Positions 47,104 through 57,853 of a DNA stretch of 64,000 nt are shown one piece after another (the first letter of the stretch is position 1; every line of letters begins with the position of its first letter). Source of the stretch: Stereocaulon alpinum (taxonomy: Eukaryota > Ascomycota > Lecanoromycetes > Lecanorales > Stereocaulaceae); assembly GCA_018257865.1 (NCBI GenBank), contig JAEUBA010000032.1, positions 248,001 through 312,000 on the forward strand, written 5' to 3'. The notes beneath the pieces are model-generated. The model had not been told where the DNA came from. It saw nothing but the letters and a program-made list of their open reading frames with translations, and did no database searches. A program made the translations under genes and the position numbers.

Positions 47104-48213
47104 GTCCCTTGTTACAAGCGACATAACGAGCTGCAAGTCATCACTGCAAGGGATAGATGGCGTAAGGAAGGAGTAACGGCCGGCCGATTGCCGAAGACTG
47201 AAGTATGGAAACTAGGTTATGGGACAGCCCCCTTACTAAGGAGAACAATTTGAGTAGTATTAACTTATTATGATTGCTGGCGTATCGTGTACGTTCGGTG
47301 TCAAATTTCATTACTCCATAACCTAGTGGCCGTACGGAGTATTGGGCCGTGGTTTTCAACTTCTTACACCAACCCCACACCATTGCCAAGACTACTAAGG
47401 CGATGACCCCGGTAGATGTTCATGACTTTGCTGGCTCCGCCTTCCCCATAAGCATCGGCAGAGACTTGGGGAAGGTGGAAGAGGATGGCCAGCGAATCAG
47501 CGGCCGTTCTATTCGCGAATCTATCATCGAGATCATCGAGATCGACGATCGTCTATCATTCACGCTACCTACCGTAATGATCTAATCAGACTCCAGAGTT
47601 AATCTTGCAATCTTGCAATATACGAGTACCTTAGTCTTGCAATGATAGATTAACGGTTCCTAGCACACCCGCCTCGGGGTAGATCCTGGGAACCTCCCGT
47701 CGCAAAAAGTGGCCCCTAACCCGACCCACGCGAGCCCAGACCTCAAGCCCCGACAACGAGCCTTGGGGACCAAATGGAAGCTTCTCCGGCACTAGCAACA
47801 TCCCATCTGGGATAATCATGCCTCTAGTACTGCCTCAGCACGGCGCAGCAGACGCCCCTGGAACCCTGCGTCGCACGAGCTCCCAAGCTAGAGAGGCAAT
47901 CCCACGGTCCACTAGTCCATTGTCAATCAACCGGGCAGTGGTGCGTCACTACGTACTTCATGCTTTATTGGCTCTTTTTTCTCCTTCCGACTCGCTGCAA
48001 GATTGACTTTCCTCCTCAGCCAAACCCTATGTCTTCGATGGACAGAGCCAATATTTGTTGCTGTCTACAATTGTTTCTTTTTTGTCTCAAGTCAAAGGAA
48101 GCTTGTACCATCGTTATCAGCAACCTCGGTCTTTAGAGCTCTATTCTCCGAGAACAAATTTAGCTGCACGCAGGTTTGACCCTGCGGTGGCCCATAAAAG
48201 CTGGGCCCCGATT
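47104..48213. promoter_or_regulatory. Shared divergent region between two LOV photoreceptor genes
   Basis: About 1.1 kb between two oppositely oriented photoreceptor starts. Around 47524-47552 there is a dense group of GATC/CGAT words (ATCGAGATC, GACGATCG), the type of core bound by GATA-like White Collar factors. It is not an exact light-response-element match. A 78-codon plus-strand ORF (47349-47585) crosses this place and has no recognisable domain. Small upstream ORFs precede both starts. Confidence 0.4.
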
Positions 48214-50809
48214 ATGGCCGAGGGATCCCTCCAGAGTGAACCGTATGTTCACGTCGAGGAGGGTCAACCTCAGTCACCTAGGGTAGACTATGGCCTGAGA
48301 AAAGACGATGGCTTCGACCCCTCCAAGTACGACTTCTATAATCCATCGTACCGCACTGCTGGCAAAGCATTCATTGTCCGCCTGGATGAGTAAGTACCAT
48401 TCTTAACGGTCGCAAGTCAGTTTTTATCCAGAGTGCTCAAATGATTGCAGAAACGACGCACCACCATACACGAAATCCGGTGATATCCTCACGGATCCTT
48501 CCGACTTGTGTGATGTGAATACCCCACCTCCACTGTCACCAATTGAAGAGCTTGATGACGATCTAGCCATACCAAAACCACGGCGCAACTCCGATCCAGT
48601 CCTGCCAAGCATAATTGAGGGCGAGAAAGCAAACCCCGATGGTTCTATAATCTCGATACCCGAAAAAGGAGACGGTGGGACTGATCCACTCGAGAAGATC
48701 TCCCGACTACTTTTCACGCGCCAACATTTACAGCTCATACTTGCAGACGCAAGCTTATCCTCCAGATTCACAAACTTTCTGCGCACATATAGGCCAGATT
48801 CGGTTCCTATACTCGCCTATTATCTTGATGCTATAAAAGCGCTGAAAACAATCAAATATGCGGAAGCTATTATGAAGGGTCTTGGGCCTATACCCGGCCA
48901 TGCCTTCACTGCGGAAGCGAATAGCGCCACTATGTCTTGGGTAGTTGAGGACAAAGCCGACCGAGCACTGGATGTTCTTGTGAACGACGATTTACCTGCC
49001 TTTATTGCCTATATCTACGTACGAACAGTCGATGTCGCTCTTGTAGAGAGAGTGACGGGCAGGGAGGACCCGGAATCGAGTAGAATCGCAGACGGCTTGG
49101 CTGAAGTCTTCGTACTCTCGGATCCCTCTAGGCCAGACAATCCGATCGTCTTTACCTCTGAAGGTATCTTTATGTTTGCACGTGCTTCGTCTTGTATTGG
49201 TCAGCGGGCTGACCGTACTCAGAATTTCATAGAATGACCGGATATCCGCGAACCGAAGTGCTTGGTCGCAATTGCCGTATGCTAGGAGGGCCGAACACAA
49301 GTTCATTTGGAATCAATCGCCTTCGTGTGTCTCTCGATGCCGAGCGTGAGCACTGCGAAGTGCTGCTGAATTAGTAAGTTCTTCTCTGAGGATCACAATT
49401 TTCGGTCTCTAACGGTTGTTCAATTTAAGTCGCAAAGATGGCTCACCTTTCGTGAATCTCATCATGTGTGTGCCGTTACGTGATCAATCTGGGAAAGTTA
49501 GATACTACCTTGGAGCTCAATTAGATATCACTGATCTTGTTAACGATTGCACGGGGCTTGCTTCATTGAAGAAGATCATGCACCGGCAGAACGAGAATCA
49601 GGGGCTTGTCAATAACAGTGATGTTCCCTCGGGATCCCTCCAAGAAGACGACGAGTTCGAGCAACTAAGCCAAACCTTCAATCCGCAAGAGCTGGAGCAG
49701 CTGCTCGCATTACGGCAGCGCCAACAGCTCAAAAACGAAGAAAAAGTCAATAACGAAGATTCGATATATCGGCAAGGCATAGATGATTCGTTTCGAACAC
49801 CCTTGGCTGACCTTGACAATGCCTTCCAGATCAACGGAGGGGGCAGTGCTCCCCCTCTTGGTTACTACAAGACTGTAAGCGCATAATATAGGACATGTTT
49901 GGCGACTAGCTTTGCTAACTCTCGAAGTATCTGCTTGTCAGACCGCATCCCTCTCTTCGCATTCTTTTTGCCTCACCTGATCTGCGGACACCCGGAATCC
50001 TCCAATCGCCTCTTATGAGCCGCATTGGATCCAGCACCCGAGTGCGCGATGATCTTGCCCATGCTCTTGAAGTCGGCAGGAAAGTTACAGCGAAGGTGCA
50101 GTGGCTTACCAAAGGCAGCCAGAAGTCTCGTGCTCGGTGGATTCACTGCACACCTCTTCTCGGCGTCAACGATGCTGTCGGTGTTTGGATGGTGATCCTG
50201 GTTGACGACGATGAAGAAATAGCGGAAGAAATCGAGCAACAAGTAGCTCCGTCAAACATGGGCGGCAACAATCGACTAGGCTCTAACTACACAGCCGAAG
50301 CGATTCCGTGGGACAGTGAAGGACAGAAGACCACTCACGGTATCTCTACAACCATCTGGAGCGGTTCGGATAAGTCCAATAAAAGTACCGATGACACGAC
50401 GAAGCCTGCCCTAAGGCGGCCTCTGTTCCGACAGCCTTCTGACATTGACGAGAGCAATAGCCAGGTCACGATACGACCAGGGCCTAAGATCGCCGGAAGG
50501 GTCTATTCTATTACATCCAATAGTGACCGAGGCATTCCTGCTACCGACGAAAACTCTGTTGGCGAAGACTGTAGTAGGCCAACAAGCTCAGGGAGCACCA
50601 ACATGGTACCCATACAAAGCACGATGCAGCCAAAAGTGACTTTTGCCGGACGACCAAGTCTAAGCCTGGATAGAGACGGCAGACGGAAGCCTCCCATTAA
50701 CATGCCATATCAACCTAGTGAGAATGAGCAGGATGGTTTGAAGGGGAGAATACCTATCCGAAGGACTTACAAATCATTATCGCCTTACGGTATACTGTTT
50801 GAGGACTGA
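48214..50809 (+). CDS. PAS/LOV photoreceptor-like protein (PLP1/LOV3 type)
   Basis: Exons 48214-48389, 48451-49163, 49223-49373, 49430-49874 and 49928-50809 give 788 aa. After a disordered N terminus, residues about 165-230 form an RGS-like helical part (RLLFTRQHLQLILADAS, FLRTYRPDSVPILAYYL). The LOV core shows DNPIVFTSEEF, GYPRTEVLGRNCRMLGG with the adduct cysteine at residue 314 (codon 49273-49275), NYRKDGSPFVNL and YYLGAQLDITDL with the flavin Gln. The usual FLQ after NCR is MLG here. A Gln-rich helical linker (LEQLLALRQRQQL) leads to a second PAS-like block (YLLVRPHPSLRILFAS, ARWIHCTPLLG, VWMVILVDD). Magnaporthe PLP1 and Botrytis LOV3 are the closest types I know. Photochemistry is inferred from the Cys. 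Confidence 0.88.
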
Positions 50810-51197
50810 ATTATGATTGTTTCCGCGAACATACCCGAAACGCCTCTCTTGTACACGGCTTCCGGCATAGAACGGTAGAGGGAACAGCATTGAGAGGGAG
50901 TCGGTTCTGGCCTAGTTCTATAGATGCCCTGGCGTTGCTCCAAATGTTTATTCGAGCCCATGTGCAACTCTTTGAGCACACGGGAAGGCAGATAATTTGA
51001 GACAATGACGTCAATTGCAATGGCCTCAATCAATGAAAGATGTCTCCTTTGCTACCACGCTATTTTCCCCTACTTCGCATCAAAGACGCGGTGGCAGCCC
51101 TAATGTCCTCTAATTTAGGCCAAATAAAAGATGATGTTCTATTGCTATCTACCCCATTGTCTGGCTTTACCTACTGGGGAACACGCTGCCTCCTTGG
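50810..51197. other. Intergenic, PAS/LOV 3' side
   Basis: 388 bp holding the 3' UTR of the PAS/LOV gene. No gene was recognised. Confidence 0.35.
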
Positions 51198-51753
51198 CTA
51201 CATCTGTGCGCCTTTTTCCACAAAACGCTCTGTGCGCAGAAGCAAGTCGGCCTCCAAGCACTGGCCGAGACTGCGTTTGACAGCGGCACGCTCAGCCTCA
51301 GCCACATTCGCAGGGATTGCGGGGTCATAGTTTCCTGCAGACAGCTAGTCCGGAACGAACGATCTCGTAGGATCCTTACTGTGAGCGAGAACATGGATGT
51401 ACCTGAGCGGGACGGCACAGGAATCAGGATCAAGATCTCTAGTCAGCAACGGAAAGCGCAAAAGATACTGAAGCATAACCTACTAAAGTGCATCTTCAGA
51501 GTCTAATGAGTCTAATGATCCCGTTTTCAAGTAGCTAGAGACATGTCGTCATGAAGTCGCCATAGCGAGCCAGGCTTATAAGACATTCTAATAGCACTCG
51601 ATCTGCCCTTTTCCGGATGTCGTTCGGCACGAGGTCTATGGATGGGGGCAAGCTGGGGCCGGCAATTTCCACTTGGACTCTACATTCGCTGAGGGACGGA
51701 GCCTTGGTATTGTTCGAGAAGACCTGGACTAACGATAAGCCTTCCTCGTCCAA
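51198..51753 (-). pseudogene. Unidentified gene remnant or poorly resolved small gene
   Basis: Two protein-like minus-strand blocks lie here. Block 1 (51753-51535) contains VQVEIAGPSLPPSIDLVPN and RADRVLLECLISLARYGD, then a TAG. Block 2 follows an acceptor CTGCAG at 51335. It reads NYDPAIPANVAEAERAAVK, then GQCLEADLLLRTERFVEKG, and ends at TAG (51200-51198). A GT donor upstream of block 2 keeps phase with a short preceding frame, but I could not join the two blocks. Both look like authentic coding sequence by composition. The family is unknown. The position, 1-1.5 kb from the RIP-affected repeat block, would suit decay at a repeat margin. Confidence 0.3.
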
Positions 51754-52690
51754 CCTTTAGCGGTAAGCTTTGCCTACACTGCCCTACTCGGTTGGGTAAC
51801 TATGGTATACTGGCTGTTCCGTTGGGGAGACTGGTAGTTACATTTGCGCAGTCGCTGATTGTGATACCTTGAAATGTGGCGTAGAAGATCTTGCGGAGGC
51901 CTTCACCTGATTCAGCTAAGAATGACCCATACTGGACTGGAGAAACGCGAGAGAGAGAGAGAGAGAGCGCGCGCACGAACTCGCATACTCAAGCTAGAGA
52001 TTGATCTGACCATTGCACAGACATATATCCTTGAAAATCGGAGCCGTTATTCTGACTGACAAATTCGCACGTCGGATAAAGAGAAAATAGCACACAGGGA
52101 GGGCGCCTGGTAATTGGTAAGGACATTGTGATAATAGTTAAATAGTTAAAGCCGCAACGTAGTTTCAAACATGATACTTGCAATGCGCCGTCTTCGGAGA
52201 GTTCGGTATTGGCCGCAGTCTTGCAAACACGCGACTAGGTCACTGTGGTCGATCGAAGCTCATAGTGACACAGTCTGGCATACCGCTTTCCAGGCCACGA
52301 AATCTTTGCCTGCCGATGTGCCCGTGACATCGCTACTCTAAGTATACTCCACATCACCTACATGATGTTACACAACCCAACTTAGTATTAAGAAATATAG
52401 ATTTACCATGCCATTACATTTTCGGTGGACACCCGGCCACTCCATCCGCAGGCGTGCAGTCTCAGCATTGACATCATAAATGTGATGCTATTCTCTAACA
52501 ATACTTTGACTAGGGTGCACTCGTAAACAACGTCGTACTACGGGTATAGTTTCGAGGATTCACTACCCAAAAGCGGCGTCGCAGTGTGTTCGTCCCAACG
52601 CGGCCGTAAGCAGAACGTACCATTATAGCTCCCCCAGAAGGGTTCATGGGCCTAACGGCCCAGCCGGCCACTCGTAGGGCTGAGGGCAGG
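51754..52690. other. Transition zone between genes and repeat block
   Basis: No gene was recognised. The sequence is still of mixed composition with ordinary CpA/TpG frequency, apart from the GA microsatellite. From about 52.7 kb it passes into the AT-rich, TpA-rich block. Confidence 0.4.
51949..51974. repeat. GA microsatellite running into GC repeats
   Basis: A perfect (GA)n tract of about 19 bp is followed directly by (GC)n. Simple sequence, likely length-variable between strains. Confidence 0.8.
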
Positions 52691-53257
52691 AAGAATTCCT
52701 AAAAACGCCCCTAAAATTAGTCACTTGGGCGACGGATCTGGTCCCCGAAACTTGCCGTTCTCGCGCTTGAAGAGCGAGCACTAGGGCTATCTCTAGGGGT
52801 CACCGGGCTTCAGCCCTGCAGTTGGCCGATAGGGCGGCGAACCCTTCTAGCCTATCTTAGGCGCCAGTGTACCTTATAGAAGTACTTTTACATGAACACC
52901 TAGAAGGTAGCCCTCGGGCTATCTATATATACTATCGTAGCTTTTTTAGGCTATAAGTTTAGTATAAGCTAGTCTAGAGTAGAACTCTTTTAGCTACCTT
53001 AGATAATAACTTCTAATACTTATTAAGGCTAAAGTACTTTAGTAAGGACTACTATTATATCCACCTATAAAATTCTAATACTGTAATTAAACGGTTGACT
53101 ACTAGTTAGATAATAGTCTTTATTTGGTTGGTATTTGGTTATAACAACGTTAGAATGTCCCTTACTAAAACTAACAACCGTTGCAGATATCCTAACCAAA
53201 ACGGTTAGTAGACGGTTGGTAGACGGTTGGTAGATAGTTAATTAATAATTAATAAAC

Positions 53258-53700
53258 TATCTAGGTATTACTAATATTACTAGATATTACTAATATTACT
53301 AGTGCTACTGGATGTTACTGATATTGCTAGATATTGCTAATATTACTAGATATTACAGGTGTTGCTGATGTTGCTGGATATTGTAGGTGTTATAGGTATT
53401 ACTAATATTGCTGGTGCTGCTGGATATTGCAGGTGTTGCTAATATTACTGGATATTGCAGGTATTGCTGATATTGCAGGTGTTGCTGGTACTGCTGGATA
53501 TTACAGGTGTTGCTGATATTACTGGATATTGCTGGTGCTGCTGATGTTACTGGAGTTGCTGGAGTTACTGGAGTTACTGGTGTTGCTGATATTGCTGGAG
53601 TTGCTGGAGTTACTGGAGTTACTGGAGTTGCTGGAGTTACTGGAGTTACTAGAGTTACTAGAGTTACTAGAGTTGCTAGATATTGCTTTATAGTTGGGGT
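53258..53700 (+). repeat. Degenerate tandem repeat of triplets
   Basis: Units of the form ATTACTAATATT and GTTGCTGGAGTTACTGGA alternate for over 400 bp with a strict 3-base rhythm (nnT nnT). The right end has near-perfect 9- and 18-base units. The longest frame would encode Val/Thr/Gly/Ala repeats (VTGVTGVAG), an effect of the repeat and not evidence of a gene. It may be an expanded satellite or the low-complexity part of a transposon. Confidence 0.75.
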
Positions 53701-53745
53701 TGCAGTTGGGGTTATAGTTAGGGTTATAGTTAGGGTTATATAACC
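53696..53745 (+). repeat. Short array with telomere-like TTAGGG words
   Basis: GGGTTATAGTTAGGGTTATA repeats with a 12-base period, placing TTAGGG (the common fungal telomere unit) inside a longer unit. It closes the tandem repeat. A true telomere would have uninterrupted 6-base units, so this is probably part of the degenerate repeat. Confidence 0.45.
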
Positions 53746-55317
53746 GTTGTCTAATAGTTATAAAATTATTAATAGTTCTTATAGTTTTAGAACGGTCATA
53801 TTCTAGTATTAATAGCGTTCTAGAACTAGTATAAACTTAAATCGGTTAAATATCTATATTAAACTTATATTATAACGAGATTAAATCTTAGTAAAGAGCC
53901 TATATAGTATAGTTATTAAACTATATAGTAAAACGCTTATATTATTATTATAATATTCGGTAACTATTAGGGTCTACTTAGTATTAGTAATAATCTAATA
54001 CTTAGTATCGGAAATAATATCAACGGGCTTAGTATTAGAAATAATATTAATAGGGTATTACTATAGCGCTGTACGTATAGGTAAAAGAAGACGTTATACT
54101 ACCCCGCTCCGTACTTAATAAGTATAAGGAGCGTATACCCCCTAGAAGTAGGATCGTTAGTAATTAGTTCTACTAATAAACGGATACCTACTATTACTAC
54201 TTTACGTCTTTAAATAAACCTTAGTATCCTATCGCGTAGTGCTACTAGGGCGCGAAAGGTATATATTATAGTTCTAATTACTCTAACCTTTAAGGTTAAA
54301 GGCCCGGAGTAGAATAGGATAGTAATAACTCGAAGTTCTACCTAAAGGGGTATATAAGAGTCTATAGTTAGACCGTAGGGGGAGTTATTAGAGTTAACCC
54401 TTACTTCTATAGACTTATAATAGTAAAGGATCTAATAGCTAGAATCTTAAGTAAGGGATCTCTAAGCGGCTATAGTAAAGTAGATAATTAAGAAAGTCCT
54501 AAGATAACCTAATACTAGGCTAAGTAAGGCCTAAGTAAGTTAGTAAGGTAAGACCTCTAAGGTAATATCTTTATTTAATAGCTTAAGCGAGACGGTAGTA
54601 CTATTACTACTAAAAATAATTCGTCTAGAAAAGATACGTCCGTACTATAGAATATTAGAAGGCGAGTATATCTAATAGTTCGCTAATATATAAATTAATT
54701 TCCTACTAAGCTATAAGTATTTTACTACTAATTAAAATAAGATCCTTTACTACGTATAATCGCTTAAAGGCGACGTAATAGTATAGTAGTAGAATAGGTT
54801 TAAGCTAAAAGAGGTAGATTAATATACCTTTAATTACTTTAAGACCTTCCTACTAGATTTAGTAGCTAATCTAATAAATCGACGGCTCTTCGTATACGAG
54901 CGCTAGAATAGCGTAAAATAGTAAAAGGAGTAAAAGGTCTCTATTTTTAAGGTATACCTAGAAGAGCTAGAAGCCTACCTAGAGGTCCTACTAAAAGCCT
55001 TTAGGGTAACGATATTCCTTAGTAAGCTATAACCTAATATTAAAGATAAAATCCTAAGTACCGGTAACGTACTAAAGACGCGGGAAGAGATCCTAGCTTT
55101 AGTAGTTATATAAGAAAAAACGCTTAAAAGATCTTATTAGGGATCTAGAAAGTCTAATAATAATACTAGAAGTAGACCTTTAGAGGAGCGTATATTAAAG
55201 TATCTAAGTAGCGGAGGTAGTAAGTTATTATTAAAGCGCCTAAAGAAGGATAGGGACTACTAGTAGCCTAAGCCTTCAGCGAGCGCGCTAAGTAAACCTA
55301 AGTAAAAGAGTAATACT

Positions 55318-55362
55318 TATTTTATATATAGTAGTAAGGGATATTAGAAGAGGGATTACCTA
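55318..55362 (+). pseudogene. Element A gag zinc knuckle, mutated
   Basis: The frame has the CCHC spacing C-x2-C-x4-H-x4-C, but each Cys and His codon now reads Tyr (TAT/TAC) and an expected Trp reads TAG. These are the changes G-to-A and C-to-T at TpG and CpA produce. The binding residues are lost. Confidence 0.65.
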
Positions 55363-56059
55363 TAAAGAGATAATCCTAACTTTACTCTAGTTAATATAGT
55401 ATAGTTAAAAAACGATAAGGCCCTATTAGCGGATAACCGGCGGGGTAAGAAGGAGAAAGGCTAATAGAGGCTTTTAATCCCCTATACCTAAAGGGCTAGG
55501 TAATAGCTCCTAAAGGATTATACCTATTTAAGGGGCTAATTAACCTTAAAGTAAAGATTAATCTAGTCGCTTAGCGGTTTATAGTATAATATAATTTACT
55601 ACTAGAACGCGTAGTCTTACTAACGCTAATCTAGCTAAGCGGATAAGGAGCTTATTATTATAGAGCGTATTAGCTAAGCTATAAAGCTACTAATAGTTAG
55701 GGCTAAGAAAAGGAGTCTAGCTCCTTATTCTATACTATCGACTAAGAGGGTTCTAATTTAATTATTAGAATACCTACGCTCTATATATTAGGTATTATAA
55801 TCGATACGCTGGCGCGCTAATAGCGGTATTAAGTTAATACTAAATAGCTATAGATTAACGAACCGACTAAGTTTACGTAAGTTTTATAATAGAAATAAGT
55901 AGTATTCGCTGTAGTTTACGTTAGCGCTATAATAGCGGAGTAACCCTAAGCTAATAAGCCTAGTATACTAGTCCTTCCTCCTTAATTATAGGAGTTTAAA
56001 GATATATTCTTAAACGAAAAGGCTAGGATCCTACCTAAGTAGAAGCAGGGGGATTATAC

Positions 56060-56720
56060 TATTAAGTTAAATAAGGGAGAACCGCCTTATAGGCCCCTCT
56101 ATAATTTATTAAGGGCTAAGCTCGCGGAGCTGCGGCGCTACCTTAATAATATATTAGTAAAGGGATAGATTTACTATTCTATTTTACTAGCGGGAGCACC
56201 TATTCTTTTTATTCTAAAGAAGGATAGGGGGCTACGCCTCTATATAGATTATAGGGGGTTAAATACGGTAACTATAAAAAATAGGTACCTATTACCTCTT
56301 ATTACGGAAACGTTAGACCGCTTATACAGCGCTAAACGGTTTATAAAGTTAGACCTAAAGGATACTTATCACCGTATCCGGATTAAGCGTAGTAATAAAT
56401 AGAAGATAGCGTTCTATACCTACTATAGTTACTTTAAGTATCTTATTATACTATTTAGGTTAGCTAATACCCCTACTACGTTTTAAGTATATATTAATTA
56501 GGCCTTAGCCGAGCTAGTAGATATAATATATATAGTATATTTAGATAATATTTTAATCTATTCTAGAGACTTAGTAGAGTACTAGCGATATATTAAGGAA
56601 GTACTATAGCGACTCTAATAGTACTAATTATATACTAACTTAAAGAAGTACGCGTTTAATACTACTTAGGTAGAGTTTTTAGGGTTTATTATATTAACTA
56701 TAGGCGTAGCGATAGACCCG
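56060..56720 (+). pseudogene. Element A reverse transcriptase remnant
   Basis: Order and spacing fit a Gypsy RT: PPYRPLYN-like start, KKDRGLRLYIDYRGLN, KFIKLDLKDTYHRIRI, and the catalytic box at 56538-56549, which reads YLDN followed by ILIYS. The second catalytic Asp has become Asn by a TpG-to-TpA change. Many in-frame TAG/TAA codons occur. Non-functional. Confidence 0.8.
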
Positions 56721-57611
56721 CGTAGGGTTACTACTATTAGGGAGTAGTTAAGACTAAAGACTTATTATAAAGTTTAGGTCTTCCTAGGGTTTACTAACTT
56801 CTATCGCTACTTTATCTACTACTATTTAGCTATCGCTATACCCCTAACTAGCCTTTTAAAAGGTAGTAAGGAGGGTAAGAAGACGGGGCTATTTAAATAG
56901 CCTAATAACGCAGAGCGAGCGTTCTAGGAACTATATTAAAAGTTTATAGAAGCGCCCCTTTTATAGTACTTCGACCCGTTATAAAAGATTAGGGTAGAAA
57001 TAGATATATTAGCTTTTACTATTACTAGTATTCTATCTTAACCTAATAAGGCGGATAACTAGCGGCTCGTAGCTTTTTAGTTATATAAGATAATCCTAGT
57101 AGAATAAAATTATAAAATATATAATTAAGAACTACTAGTAATAGTAGATACTTTTAAGTAGTAGCGCTACTACTTAAAAAGGAGCTTATACCCTATTAAA
57201 GTACTTACTAATTATAATAATCTATAGGGGTTTATAAAGCTGAAGGAGCTAATACTATAGTAAACGCGCTAGGCGCTTAAGCTCGCTACGTACGATTTTG
57301 AAATTACCTATTAAATAGGAAAAACTAATCCTACTAATCCGCTGTTAAGGCGACCTAATTATAAAGGCGCCTTACTATTTAATACTACCCTATTACTAAT
57401 ATTATAAAGTAAACTATCTTTATAGTTAGAAAAAGAGTCTAAGCTGCGTAAACGCGCTAAGTATAACGCGTTAGAAGTAGCTTTTCTTATTATAGGGATT
57501 TAAGTAATTATACTAAGGAAAACTATAAGAGAACTTATAGAAGGGCTATATAAGGAGCCTTAAAAACTATTAAAATAGGTTATTCGCGAACTATAAGACT
57601 TAGATAAATAG

Positions 57612-57616
57612 GTTAT
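57612..57616 (+). repeat. Target-site duplication, left copy
   Basis: GTTAT just before the left LTR of element B. An identical GTTAT follows the right LTR, which proves insertion into element A. Confidence 0.9.
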
Positions 57617-57853
57617 TATAAAGGACTAGTACACCGGCTTAACACCGGCGGTAGTATTATGAGAGACGTGAAGTTACTGTAGGAGTAAAGGTATATTTAT
57701 TACCCCCGTAGTGGTAGGAGAACTAATTCTTAAGGAACTTAGAATATCGGGGGGATCTAGGATAGATATATATTCGCTAAGATCCTACCCCCTAATTATA
57801 TTATATCACGTGAGCCGGCGGACCCTTAGCGTATATATAGGATAGAGTTTATA
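57617..57853 (-). repeat. Element B 3' LTR (left)
   Basis: 237 bp, beginning TATAAAGGACTAG and ending GAGTTTATA. The original TG...CA ends have been altered to TA...TA. I count 14 differences from the other LTR, all transitions, nearly all of CpA/TpG type. This copy keeps more CpA/TpG in its left half than its partner. Confidence 0.9.

Noticed and set aside
53507..53743. 78-codon ORF with Val/Thr/Gly repeats
   Set aside because: It is produced by the triplet tandem repeat in RIP-affected DNA. There is no start context and no non-repeat part.
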